A program made the translations under genes and the position numbers. From NCBI GenBank assembly GCA_003598975.1, contig QZIJ01000019.1:18481-82480 (forward strand): a stretch of DNA of 64,000 nt, read 5' to 3'. The DNA is from Anaerolineaceae bacterium (GTDB lineage Bacteria; Chloroflexota; Anaerolineae; Anaerolineales; Villigracilaceae). The notes beneath the pieces are model-generated. The model was not told the DNA's origin and made no database searches. It saw only the letters and a list, made by a program, of their open reading frames with translations. The number at the start of each line of letters is the position of its first letter. Position 1 is the first letter of the stretch. Positions 1 through 6,375 of this stretch are shown in pieces.

Positions 1-803
1 CCGGAGACGATGGTCACTTCATAAGATTCGAAGATGTCCGCGGCCATACCCGCGCAGTCGCCGACGTTATCGCCGACCAGGTCCGCGATTACGGCGGGAT
101 TCCTCGGATCGTCCTCAGGGATGCCGGCTTCCACCTTCCCAACCAGATCGGCGCCGACATCCGCGGCCTTCGTGAAGATGCCGCCTCCGACGCGCATGAA
201 CAGCGCCAGGAGTGTGCCACCGAAGCCGAAGCCCAGCAGGGCGTCCGGCGCGGCGATACCGAGGATGATAAAGATGACGGTGCCGCCGAGCAGGCCGAGC
301 CCATCGGTCAACATGCCGGTGATCGTCCCAGCGCGATAGGCGATGCGAAGCGCGTCACCGAACGAACGTCGGGAAGCGGATGCGACGCGGACGTTGCCTT
401 CCACCGCCATGCGCATGCCAATCTGGCCGACCGTCATCGAGAACGACGCGCCCATAACGAAGGCGATGGCGCGCGCGATGCCAATGATCAACTTGAGCTG
501 ATTGTCGTCCATGCCCTGGAAACGTTCATGCGCCTCGGGTGAGGGCGGAACAATATACACGGACAGGAACAGTGCAATGGTCAGCACGCCGATCATCGGC
601 AGGATGGATTTCAACTGACTGCCCAGGTAGGCATTGGCACCGTCCTTGATCGCGCCCCAAACCTCCTGCATTTTGGCCGTGCCTTTATCCTCGCGCAGAA
701 TCTGCGAGCGCAGGAAGACCGCGTAGGCCAGGCCGAGAATGGCAACGCCAAACACAGCCCAGATCGCGACCGTTTCGAACGTGGTGAGTCCCATTGTGAA
801 CAT
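1..803 (-). CDS. hppA: Membrane-bound proton/sodium-translocating pyrophosphatase, N-terminal part (gene runs off the left edge)
   Basis: Only the first 267 codons are in the window. The protein hydrolyses pyrophosphate in the cytoplasm and pumps H+ or Na+ across the membrane. An N-terminal membrane segment is followed by several hydrophobic helices, then the family signatures DVGADLVGKVEAGIPEDDP and GDNVGDCAGMAADIFESYE, whose spaced aspartates bind Mg-PPi. The start at 803 has a GGAGG about 12 nt upstream; a second ATG at 794 is possible. Canonical members have ADNVGDNVGD, and here the first Asn is Leu (ADLVGDNVGD). The C-terminal part that tells K+-dependent from K+-independent and H+ from Na+ types is outside the window, so the ion cannot be assigned. 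Confidence 0.95.
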   Translation of the reverse strand, partial: MFTMGLTTFETVAIWAVFGVAILGLAYAVFLRSQILREDKGTAKMQEVWGAIKDGANAYLGSQLKSILPMIGVLTIALFLSVYIVPPSPEAHERFQGMDDNQLKLIIGIARAIAFVMGASFSMTVGQIGMRMAVEGNVRVASASRRSFGDALRIAYRAGTITGMLTDGLGLLGGTVIFIILGIAAPDALLGFGFGGTLLALFMRVGGGIFTKAADVGADLVGKVEAGIPEDDPRNPAVIADLVGDNVGDCAGMAADIFESYEVTIVS

Positions 804-918
804 AGGAAAAGGATTCCTCCCGGAAACAAAATTCAGGCGTTGCCGCCCGTTGAAAGCACGCCGATTTTACAAGTGGGGCAGGAATGTGTCAAGAAAATCA
901 GGCTGGCAATAAATTTCG

Positions 919-947
919 TTGACTCCCCTTCCCCTCTCGCTTATAAT
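919..947 (+). promoter_or_regulatory. Sigma70-type promoter for tRNA-Leu / trigger factor
   Basis: TTGACT at 919-924 and TATAAT at 942-947 are separated by exactly 17 nt. Transcription would start near 954, about 30 nt before the tRNA. No obvious terminator lies between the tRNA and the trigger factor gene, so read-through into tig is possible. Confidence 0.75.
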
Positions 948-984
948 TTCGCCCGCTCGCTTCTAAACCTGACAGGTTTTCTCC

Positions 985-1066
985 GGGGACGTGCTGGAAC
1001 TGGCAGACAGGCATGACTTAGGATCATGTGCCGCAAGGCGTGAGGGTTCAAGTCCCTCCGTCCCCA
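985..1066 (+). tRNA. tRNA-Leu (anticodon UAG)
   Basis: A full cloverleaf can be drawn. The acceptor stem GGGGACG (985-991) pairs with CGTCCCC (1059-1065), with discriminator A at 1066. The anticodon stem CATGA/TCATG encloses loop CTTAGGA, giving anticodon TAG at 1019-1021. A long variable arm (TGCCGCAAGGCGT) marks a class II tRNA. The T arm is GAGGG-TTCAAGT-CCCTC. No 3' CCA is encoded. It reads CUN leucine codons. Confidence 0.95.
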
Positions 1067-1068
1067 CT

Positions 1069-1110
1069 TGCCTCACCCCCGGCCCCTCTCCCTTTGGGAG
1101 AGGGGATTAA
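1069..1110. repeat. Short GC-rich intergenic repeat with hairpin
   Basis: A CCTCACCCCCGGCCCCTCTCC-like stretch is followed by a small hairpin, CCCTCTCCCTTTGGGAGAGGG in overall shape, just downstream of the tRNA. A diverged relative lies at 42396-42475. It probably belongs to a dispersed intergenic family. Confidence 0.5.
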
Positions 1111-1132
1111 ATCACACTGAAGGAAAGATACT

Positions 1133-2620
1133 TTGAACATCGAAAAGAACATTCGTGAAGACCACCAGGTCGAATTGATAGTCGAAGTGGATGCCGACCG
1201 CATGGAAGCCATGAAGCGCCGCGCGGCCCGCAAACTGGCTGAGCGTGGAAAAATTCCCGGCTTTCGTCCGGGCAAGGCTCCGTATGAAATGATCCGCCGC
1301 CACTACGGGGATGAGCCCATCGTCGAACAGGCGATTGACATGCTGGTGGATGAAATCTATCCCGAAGCGTTGAAACAAGCCGAGGTCGAACCTGCCGCGC
1401 CCGGCGCGCTGGAAAAAGTCGAGAGCATGGACCCGCCGAAGTTTGTTTTCCGCGTCCCGCTCGCTCCCACTGTGGACCTGGGCGATTACCTGTCGGTGCG
1501 CGTCCCGTACGAGTGGACCGCGCCCGGCGAAGACAAATTGACCGAGGCCCTCGAAGAATTCCGCCAGATGTACGGAACCACTGAAACCGTCGAGCGCGAA
1601 GTGCAGGAAGGCGATTACGTTGTGCTCTCGATCAAGGGAGAGAAGAAAGACGCGGCCGAAGGCGAAGATTTGTCCGAATTGTCGCGCGAAAGCACGGCTA
1701 CCCTTGTCCGCCCCGAGGACAAGGAATCTGACAGCGAGTGGCCGTTCAAAGGCTTTGCCCGTCAATTGATCGGCCTGAAACCCGGCGAAAACAAATCCGT
1801 CACACACACATACCCGCAGGATTTCGACGATGAAAAAGTGAAGGGCGCAACCGTCACCTTCGAGGCCGCAGTCAAAACCGTGCGCGCGGTCACCCTGCCC
1901 GAACTCAATGATGATTTTGCCAAAATGGTCGGCGGCCAGTACGAGACCCTCGATCAACTCAAAGAAGTGTTGAAGAAAGACATCGAGACGCGCGACCGCG
2001 CCAACTATGACGATGAATATTTCGCCAAAGTGATTGACAAGATCAAGGAAAGCGCGGCCATCAAATATCCGCCGCAGGTAGTGGAACACGAAGGCGAGCA
2101 CGTACTCGAGGATTTAAGCCAGCGTCTCGCTTCGCAAAACATGGACCTGGAAACCTACTTCAAAGTCCGCAATACCACACGGGAAAAGTTCGTCGAAGAG
2201 GAAGTGCGTCCTGTGGCGATTAAACGCCTTGAGCGCGGACTCGTTTTGGACGAGATCGCGCGCAGGCACAACATCCACATTGACGAGGAATCGCTGAGCC
2301 AGGAGTTCAACCAGACAGTCAACGAACTGGCCTACCAAGGCACGGTGGATTTCGAAAAACTGAACAAGAGCAGTAAGGCGGAGCAAGCGCGTTTCTCGAA
2401 TGCGGTCGCATCCGAATCCGCCAACCGTCTGCTCACCCGCCGCACGCTGGATAAGATGAAGTCCATTGCCCTCGGCGAGTGGAAGCCCGAAGACGACGCG
2501 CCGAAGGCCGCCGAAGCGGAGACCCAGCCCGAGGAAGCCGCGCCCAGCCCCGAGGTCAACGAAGAGGCGTCTCAGGCTGTCAATGAAGAGTCAGACGCGG
2601 AAACGTCCACAAATTCGTAA
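1133..2620 (+). CDS. tig: Trigger factor, ribosome-associated chaperone / prolyl isomerase
   Basis: Trigger factor binds the ribosome at the peptide exit and folds nascent chains. The N-terminal ribosome-binding domain carries the signature loop GFRPGKAP (residues 43-50). An FKBP-type domain follows at about 155-260 (GDYVVLSIKGE... KPGENKSVTHTYP) and then the helical C-terminal arms. The last about 50 residues form an acidic E/A/P-rich tail that makes it longer (495 aa) than most. Translation appears to start at TTG 1133, preceded by AAGGAAAG at a suitable distance; no ATG fits the conserved N-terminus better. It is followed 59 nt later by clpP, the classic tig-clpP order. Confidence 0.96.
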   Translation: MNIEKNIREDHQVELIVEVDADRMEAMKRRAARKLAERGKIPGFRPGKAPYEMIRRHYGDEPIVEQAIDMLVDEIYPEALKQAEVEPAAPGALEKVESMDPPKFVFRVPLAPTVDLGDYLSVRVPYEWTAPGEDKLTEALEEFRQMYGTTETVEREVQEGDYVVLSIKGEKKDAAEGEDLSELSRESTATLVRPEDKESDSEWPFKGFARQLIGLKPGENKSVTHTYPQDFDDEKVKGATVTFEAAVKTVRAVTLPELNDDFAKMVGGQYETLDQLKEVLKKDIETRDRANYDDEYFAKVIDKIKESAAIKYPPQVVEHEGEHVLEDLSQRLASQNMDLETYFKVRNTTREKFVEEEVRPVAIKRLERGLVLDEIARRHNIHIDEESLSQEFNQTVNELAYQGTVDFEKLNKSSKAEQARFSNAVASESANRLLTRRTLDKMKSIALGEWKPEDDAPKAAEAETQPEEAAPSPEVNEEASQAVNEESDAETSTNS

Positions 2621-2679
2621 CGCGAGATTAACGAAAATCCAACACGGCGCGTTTATGATGGCCGAACCTGGAGGTACCT

Positions 2680-3291
2680 ATGATTCCTGATTTCAAAAAT
2701 ATTGTCCCAATGGTGATCGAATCGTCTGGCCGCGGCGAGCGCGCCTACGATATTTACTCGTTACTGCTCAAGGAACGCATCATCTTCCTCGGCACGCCCA
2801 TCGACGATCAGGTCGCCAACGTGATCGTGGCACAACTGCTCTTCCTGAACCACGAGGATCCCGAGAAGGAAATCCGCATGTACATCAACTCACCCGGCGG
2901 AATCATCTACGCGGGCATGGCGATCTACGACACGATGCGGATCGTCACAAATCCGATCAGCACGACTGCCGTGGGCGTGACCGCTTCGTTCGGGACCGTG
3001 TTGCTGGCCGCGGGTACGAAGGGCCGCCGCTACGCCCTGCCGCACACAACAATCCACATGCACCAACCGCTCGGCGGCGCGCAGGGACAGGCTTCGGATA
3101 TCGCTATCGCGGCCAAACAGATCATGCGCCAGAAGGAAATTTTGAACGGCATCCTCGCCGGGCACACCGGCCAGCCGCTGGAAATCATCGAGCGCGACAC
3201 CGACCGCGATTTCTACATGGACGCCAAACAGGCGGTGGAGTATGGCCTGGTAGACCAGGTGTTGGAAGTGCCGGAGAAAGTCGGCAGTTAG
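2680..3291 (+). CDS. clpP: ATP-dependent Clp protease proteolytic subunit
   Basis: ClpP forms the tetradecameric serine-protease barrel that degrades proteins fed by a Clp ATPase. At 203 aa it has normal length. The catalytic triad is visible: Ser103 in TASFG, His128 in HMHQPLGG and Asp177 in DTDRDFYM. The usual ASMGA around the serine is ASFGT here. The GGAGG about 6 nt upstream of ATG 2680 fixes the start. It shares the transcript of tig. The next gene is a phosphatase rather than clpX, so the unfoldase must be encoded elsewhere. Confidence 0.97.
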   Translation: MIPDFKNIVPMVIESSGRGERAYDIYSLLLKERIIFLGTPIDDQVANVIVAQLLFLNHEDPEKEIRMYINSPGGIIYAGMAIYDTMRIVTNPISTTAVGVTASFGTVLLAAGTKGRRYALPHTTIHMHQPLGGAQGQASDIAIAAKQIMRQKEILNGILAGHTGQPLEIIERDTDRDFYMDAKQAVEYGLVDQVLEVPEKVGS

Positions 3292-3307
3292 CGATTAGCC
3301 TTTAGCC

Positions 3308-3336
3308 AAAGCCCGTCGAGAAATCGGCGGGCTTTT
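3308..3336 (+). terminator. Intrinsic terminator after clpP
   Basis: AAAGCCCG (3308-3315) pairs with CGGGCTTT (3328-3335), ending in TTTT. The U tract is short. Confidence 0.65.
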
Positions 3337-3369
3337 AGAATCATGTGATTCCTTCGGGGTTTGGAAAGG

Positions 3370-3375
3370 TATAAT
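3370..3375 (+). promoter_or_regulatory. -10 element of a probable leaderless promoter (HAD gene)
   Basis: A perfect TATAAT lies 8 nt upstream of ATG 3384, and there is no ribosome-binding site. Transcription would begin at or next to the A of the start codon. No good -35 is seen. Confidence 0.5.
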
Positions 3376-3383
3376 CCCGTTCC

Positions 3384-4166
3384 ATGCTGACTAATATCAA
3401 ATCCCTCATCATTGACATGGACGGCGTGTTGTGGCGTGATGATATGCCCATCGGCGACCTTCCGAAAATTTTCCATCGTATTCGCGAGCGGGGACTGAAA
3501 TTCATCTTTGCGACTAACAACGGATCAAGGACGCCCGGGCAATATGTGGAAAAACTCTCCGCTTTTGGCGTGACTGTCGAACCGCGGCAGGTGATCACGT
3601 CTGCATTGGGGGTGGCGGAAATGCTCAAAGAGGAAATCCCTGCTGGCGCGCAGGTTTTCGTTATCGGTGGAGAGGGAGTAAAAATTGCCCTACAGGAACA
3701 GGGATTCCGTGTGCTGACCGCAGAAACAGCCGAGCGCGCGCAGGCCGTTGTCTTGAGCGTTGACCGTGAGATAAATTTTACCAAGATGAGCGAGGCTGCC
3801 CTGCTTGTGCGGCGCGGCATCCCGTTTTACGCGACCAACCCTGACAAAACCTTCCCCACCCCCCGCGGGGAAATCCCCGGGGCGGGCGCGTGGATCTCGG
3901 TCATCACGACGGCAACGGGAGTCGAGCCAGTCTACGCAGGGAAGCCATATCCATTTTTAATGGAAATGGCACTCGAACGGTTAGGCACAAAGAAAGAAGA
4001 GACCCTCGTGATCGGTGACCGACTCGAGACAGACATCGCCGCGGGGCAAGCGGTGGGATGTCCAACCGCGCTGGTGTTGAGCGGCGTCAGCACGCGGGAG
4101 CAGGGAGAGGCGTGGAAACCCGCGCCCGGCCTCATCGTCCAGGATTTGGATGCGTTGGTGAAATGA
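3384..4166 (+). CDS. HAD superfamily (subclass IIA, NagD-like) sugar/nucleotide phosphatase
   Basis: A 260-aa cytoplasmic phosphatase of the NagD / p-nitrophenylphosphatase type. Motif I is DMDGVLW (nucleophile Asp11, acid Asp13), motif II is in FATNNGSRTP, and motif IV is VIGDRLETDIAAGQAVG near the C-terminus, with the conserved GKPYPFLMEMAL just before it. The cap domain sits between motifs II and III as in subclass IIA. The substrate cannot be told from sequence; members act on phosphoglycolate, nucleoside monophosphates or sugar phosphates. The mRNA is probably leaderless (TATAAT 8 nt upstream of the ATG, no SD). Confidence 0.88.
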   Translation: MLTNIKSLIIDMDGVLWRDDMPIGDLPKIFHRIRERGLKFIFATNNGSRTPGQYVEKLSAFGVTVEPRQVITSALGVAEMLKEEIPAGAQVFVIGGEGVKIALQEQGFRVLTAETAERAQAVVLSVDREINFTKMSEAALLVRRGIPFYATNPDKTFPTPRGEIPGAGAWISVITTATGVEPVYAGKPYPFLMEMALERLGTKKEETLVIGDRLETDIAAGQAVGCPTALVLSGVSTREQGEAWKPAPGLIVQDLDALVK

Positions 4167-4234
4167 TGCGTCGCATCTAACGGGCTGAATTCCTCCTATC
4201 GAGTCAAGTATGACGCATTCGCGTTCAACGCAAA

Positions 4235-4258
4235 AAGACCTGCCATTCGGCAGGTCTT
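4235..4258 (-). terminator. Intrinsic terminator of the minus-strand lipoprotein gene
   Basis: A perfect 10-bp stem (AAGACCTGCC 4235-4244 with GGCAGGTCTT 4249-4258, loop ATTC) is followed on the minus strand by a run of T (plus-strand AAAAA at 4232-4236). It may also stop the HAD transcript coming from the other side. Confidence 0.8.
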
Positions 4259-4264
4259 CGTTCA

Positions 4265-4933
4265 TTAAGGTGTGGCTGTGGGTGTTTCGGTGGGAGTGGC
4301 AGGAGTGGTAGCCGCGCCGACGACTTTGATGGCAACCGAGAACGGCGTGCCAAAAAAGACGCTGGCGTCATTCTGCAACTTCCACCAACTGACGTAATCG
4401 CCGGCGGTGGCCGGGGCGACAAACTCAACAGTGATATCAATTGTGTCACCGGGATTGACAATCTTGCCAATGGGCGTAGTTACGCCGCCCAGCGCGCCGT
4501 TCCCAGATCCGGTGAAGGCCGCCTTGTAAGTGGCTGTCCACGCGCAGGTTCCAGAATTTTGGATACGCCAGGTCTTGTCGAAATTTTGCCCGGGCGCCAT
4601 GACGGTTCCGTCGGGAACGGTTACATCCGTGATAAACGCGGACACGTCACATGCACTGGTGGGCAGCGCGGCGTTGGTACTGGTTCCCAGCGGAGCAAAT
4701 GTGGCCCCAGTTGTGTTGGTTGGGACAGGGGTAAGGGTGAATGTCGCCGTCGGGTTCGCGAACGCGGTTTGGGTGAGTCCCATCGAAAAGGTCGCGATGG
4801 CCTGCGCCGCGATCAGGTTGGGGTCAACGGGCGTAGGCGTCGGCTCCTTGGAACTGCCGCCGCAGGCCGTAAGTACCAGCGTAAAAACGATTAGCAGGGA
4901 AAGGCCGACAAATTTTTGTTTTCCAATTTTCAT
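4265..4933 (-). CDS. Lipoprotein with NBR1-type Ig-like domain
   Basis: A 222-aa secreted lipoprotein. The signal peptide ends in the lipobox LTAC followed by GGSS. A P/T-rich linker follows, then a C-terminal immunoglobulin-like domain of the Next-to-BRCA1 type, recognised by TVMAPGQNFDKTWRIQNSG and CAWTATYK, with PGDTIDITVEFVAP and YVSWWKLQ further on. The tail is again T/P-rich. ATG 4933 is chosen because GGAGGAAG sits immediately upstream; an in-frame ATG further out would put this site inside the gene. Such domains are common in Chloroflexota surface lipoproteins and probably mediate adhesion or protein contacts (inference). Confidence 0.85.
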   Translation of the reverse strand: MKIGKQKFVGLSLLIVFTLVLTACGGSSKEPTPTPVDPNLIAAQAIATFSMGLTQTAFANPTATFTLTPVPTNTTGATFAPLGTSTNAALPTSACDVSAFITDVTVPDGTVMAPGQNFDKTWRIQNSGTCAWTATYKAAFTGSGNGALGGVTTPIGKIVNPGDTIDITVEFVAPATAGDYVSWWKLQNDASVFFGTPFSVAIKVVGAATTPATPTETPTATP

Positions 4934-5103
4934 TTCTTCCTCCAATTTCATTAGCATCTATTATAACGTGAATGAAAATGGTGGATTAACGCCACATTAG
5001 GATTCGCAAAAAAAACGTTCACGCTTTCTTCAATGTCTGTGCAAATCCGAAATGGGGTCTCGGATATGACAAGTTGTAATTTTTATGATATTTATCTATA
5101 TTA

Positions 5104-5132
5104 TTGACAAGTTGCATTGGCACAGGTATACT
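5104..5132 (+). promoter_or_regulatory. Consensus promoter giving a leaderless mRNA (sufR-like gene)
   Basis: TTGACA (5104-5109) and TATACT (5127-5132) are separated by 17 nt. The start codon ATG 5141 begins 9 nt after the -10 box, so the transcript should start at or within 2 nt of the AUG. Confidence 0.75.
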
Positions 5133-5140
5133 CCCCGTTT

Positions 5141-5752
5141 ATGAAAAGCACGCGCGATCGAATCCTGCAAACGTTACTGCGTTCACCCCGTTCGACAATC
5201 AACGAACTGGCGGAGGCGGTGGGAATCAATCCCATCTCTGTACGCCATCATTTAACCAACCTGCAAATGGAAGGGTTGGTGGACGCGCAAGAGGAACGTC
5301 ACGGAGTTGGGCGACCGCGCCTGGTATACGTTCTAACCAACGAGGGCATGGAACGCTTTCCCACCCGCTATCTTCGGCTGACGACCCGCCTGCTGGCACA
5401 GATGAAAGAATCGATGTCGGGGCCAATGGTCAGCAAACTCTTCTCCCAGGTTGCCGAGGATCTCGCGGCGGAATATGCCGAACAGGTTAAGGGATTGAGC
5501 ATGGAAGAGCGGCTTGAAGTTGTCAAGGAACTACTGGCCGAAGAGGGGTTTACTGTGGAATGGGAAAAAGCCAAGGACGGCTATCGCATCCATGAGATTA
5601 CCTGTCCCTACTACCAGATCGGGAAGAGCCATCCAGAAGTTTGTACTGTAGACCAGACGCTAATATCCAGAATGCTTGCGGTTCCCGTCAATAAAGTGCA
5701 ATGCATACTTGATGGCAGCGCACATTGCACGTACCTGGTAAAACCAAAATAA
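5141..5752 (+). CDS. SufR-like iron-sulfur-sensing HTH transcription regulator
   Basis: A 203-aa regulator. An N-terminal winged helix (NELAEAVGINPISVRHHLTNL, broken here only for description) binds DNA. The C-terminal half has four cysteines spaced like SufR proteins: Cys155 in ITCPYY, Cys168 in HPEVC, Cys188 in KVQC and Cys196 in AHCTYLV. Three of these would ligate a [4Fe-4S] or [2Fe-2S] cluster. ATG 5141 is preferred over an upstream TTG because that TTG lies within the promoter spacer. The next gene encodes a SufT/MIP18-type protein, which supports a role in Fe-S homeostasis. A second regulator with the same cysteine pattern occurs at 51310-51888. Confidence 0.8.
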   Translation: MKSTRDRILQTLLRSPRSTINELAEAVGINPISVRHHLTNLQMEGLVDAQEERHGVGRPRLVYVLTNEGMERFPTRYLRLTTRLLAQMKESMSGPMVSKLFSQVAEDLAAEYAEQVKGLSMEERLEVVKELLAEEGFTVEWEKAKDGYRIHEITCPYYQIGKSHPEVCTVDQTLISRMLAVPVNKVQCILDGSAHCTYLVKPK

Positions 5753-5766
5753 CAAACGGTGATCAT

Positions 5767-6117
5767 ATGAGCGAAAATTCCGAAACAAAACAAATTCAGT
5801 GGACGATCCACACCACTCACCCGGACAAAGTGGAGGCCGCCCGCGCCTCGCTTTCCGAGGTGATAGATCCTGAGATCGGGATGAGCATCATCCAATTGGG
5901 ATTAGTGCGCGATATTCAGATCGAAAATGAAATGGCGCGTCTAAAAATGATTCTAACCACACCATTCTGTCCGTACGGGCCCGCGATGATCGAAATGACA
6001 AAGGCGAAGGCAATCGAAGGTTTAAAAATGCCCGTCACGGTCGAGATGGGCATGGATATGTGGGATTTCTCAATGATGGAAGACCCATCTGCCCTGGATT
6101 GGGGCATGTACGCCTGA
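5767..6117 (+). CDS. MIP18/SufT family (DUF59) iron-sulfur assembly factor
   Basis: A 116-aa cytoplasmic protein with the family core: VIDPEIGMSIIQLGLV and the cysteine motif TTPFCPYGPAM (canonical TTPxCPxxP). Relatives (SufT, PaaD, the N-terminal domain of Mrp) help mature Fe-S proteins. It starts 14 nt after the SufR-like gene, behind a weak GGTGAT, and shares its transcript. The C-terminal WDFSMMEDPSALDWGMYA is unlike SufT and may define a subfamily. An upstream in-frame ATG at 5725 is rejected because it lies inside the preceding gene. Confidence 0.82.
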   Translation: MSENSETKQIQWTIHTTHPDKVEAARASLSEVIDPEIGMSIIQLGLVRDIQIENEMARLKMILTTPFCPYGPAMIEMTKAKAIEGLKMPVTVEMGMDMWDFSMMEDPSALDWGMYA

Positions 6118-6135
6118 ACCATAGTCACTTGAAAC

Positions 6136-6169
6136 AATAGCCCATTGGAAACGCCCAATGGGCTATTTT
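6136..6169 (+). terminator. Strong intrinsic terminator after the SufT-like gene
   Basis: A perfect 13-bp stem AATAGCCCATTGG (6136-6148) / CCAATGGGCTATT (6155-6167) with a 6-nt loop, followed by TT. Confidence 0.85.
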
Positions 6170-6217
6170 GTTGATATTGGGGCAAATAACACATTATGAC
6201 AACCCACTTTGTGAATG

Positions 6218-6231
6218 ATGACACATGTCAT
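6218..6231. promoter_or_regulatory. Candidate operator palindrome upstream of the decaheme cytochrome
   Basis: ATGACA-CA-TGTCAT is a perfect 6+6 inverted repeat in an A/T-rich intergenic stretch. It lies about 50 nt upstream of a TATAAT at 6283-6288. Confidence 0.35.
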
Positions 6232-6282
6232 GCCCATTAAACGGAGTTTTGATGTATATTAGGTGAGTATTAATAACAAGAC

Positions 6283-6288
6283 TATAAT
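6283..6288 (+). promoter_or_regulatory. -10 hexamer for the decaheme lipoprotein gene
   Basis: Consensus TATAAT, with no recognisable -35 at the proper distance, which suggests an activator is needed. The 5' leader would be about 80 nt. Confidence 0.45.
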
Positions 6289-6375
6289 AGTACTTATTAC
6301 GGAATTCGGAGGTGCCCCGCGCAAACGAACTCATTTGAAATTTGAACCCAAAACCCAAAATTGGAGAATGTGCAC

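Noticed and set aside
1112..2101. Long open frame (329 codons) on the minus strand opposite trigger factor
   Set aside because: Antisense to a strongly conserved protein; a result of codon bias in GC-rich DNA, with no family resemblance.
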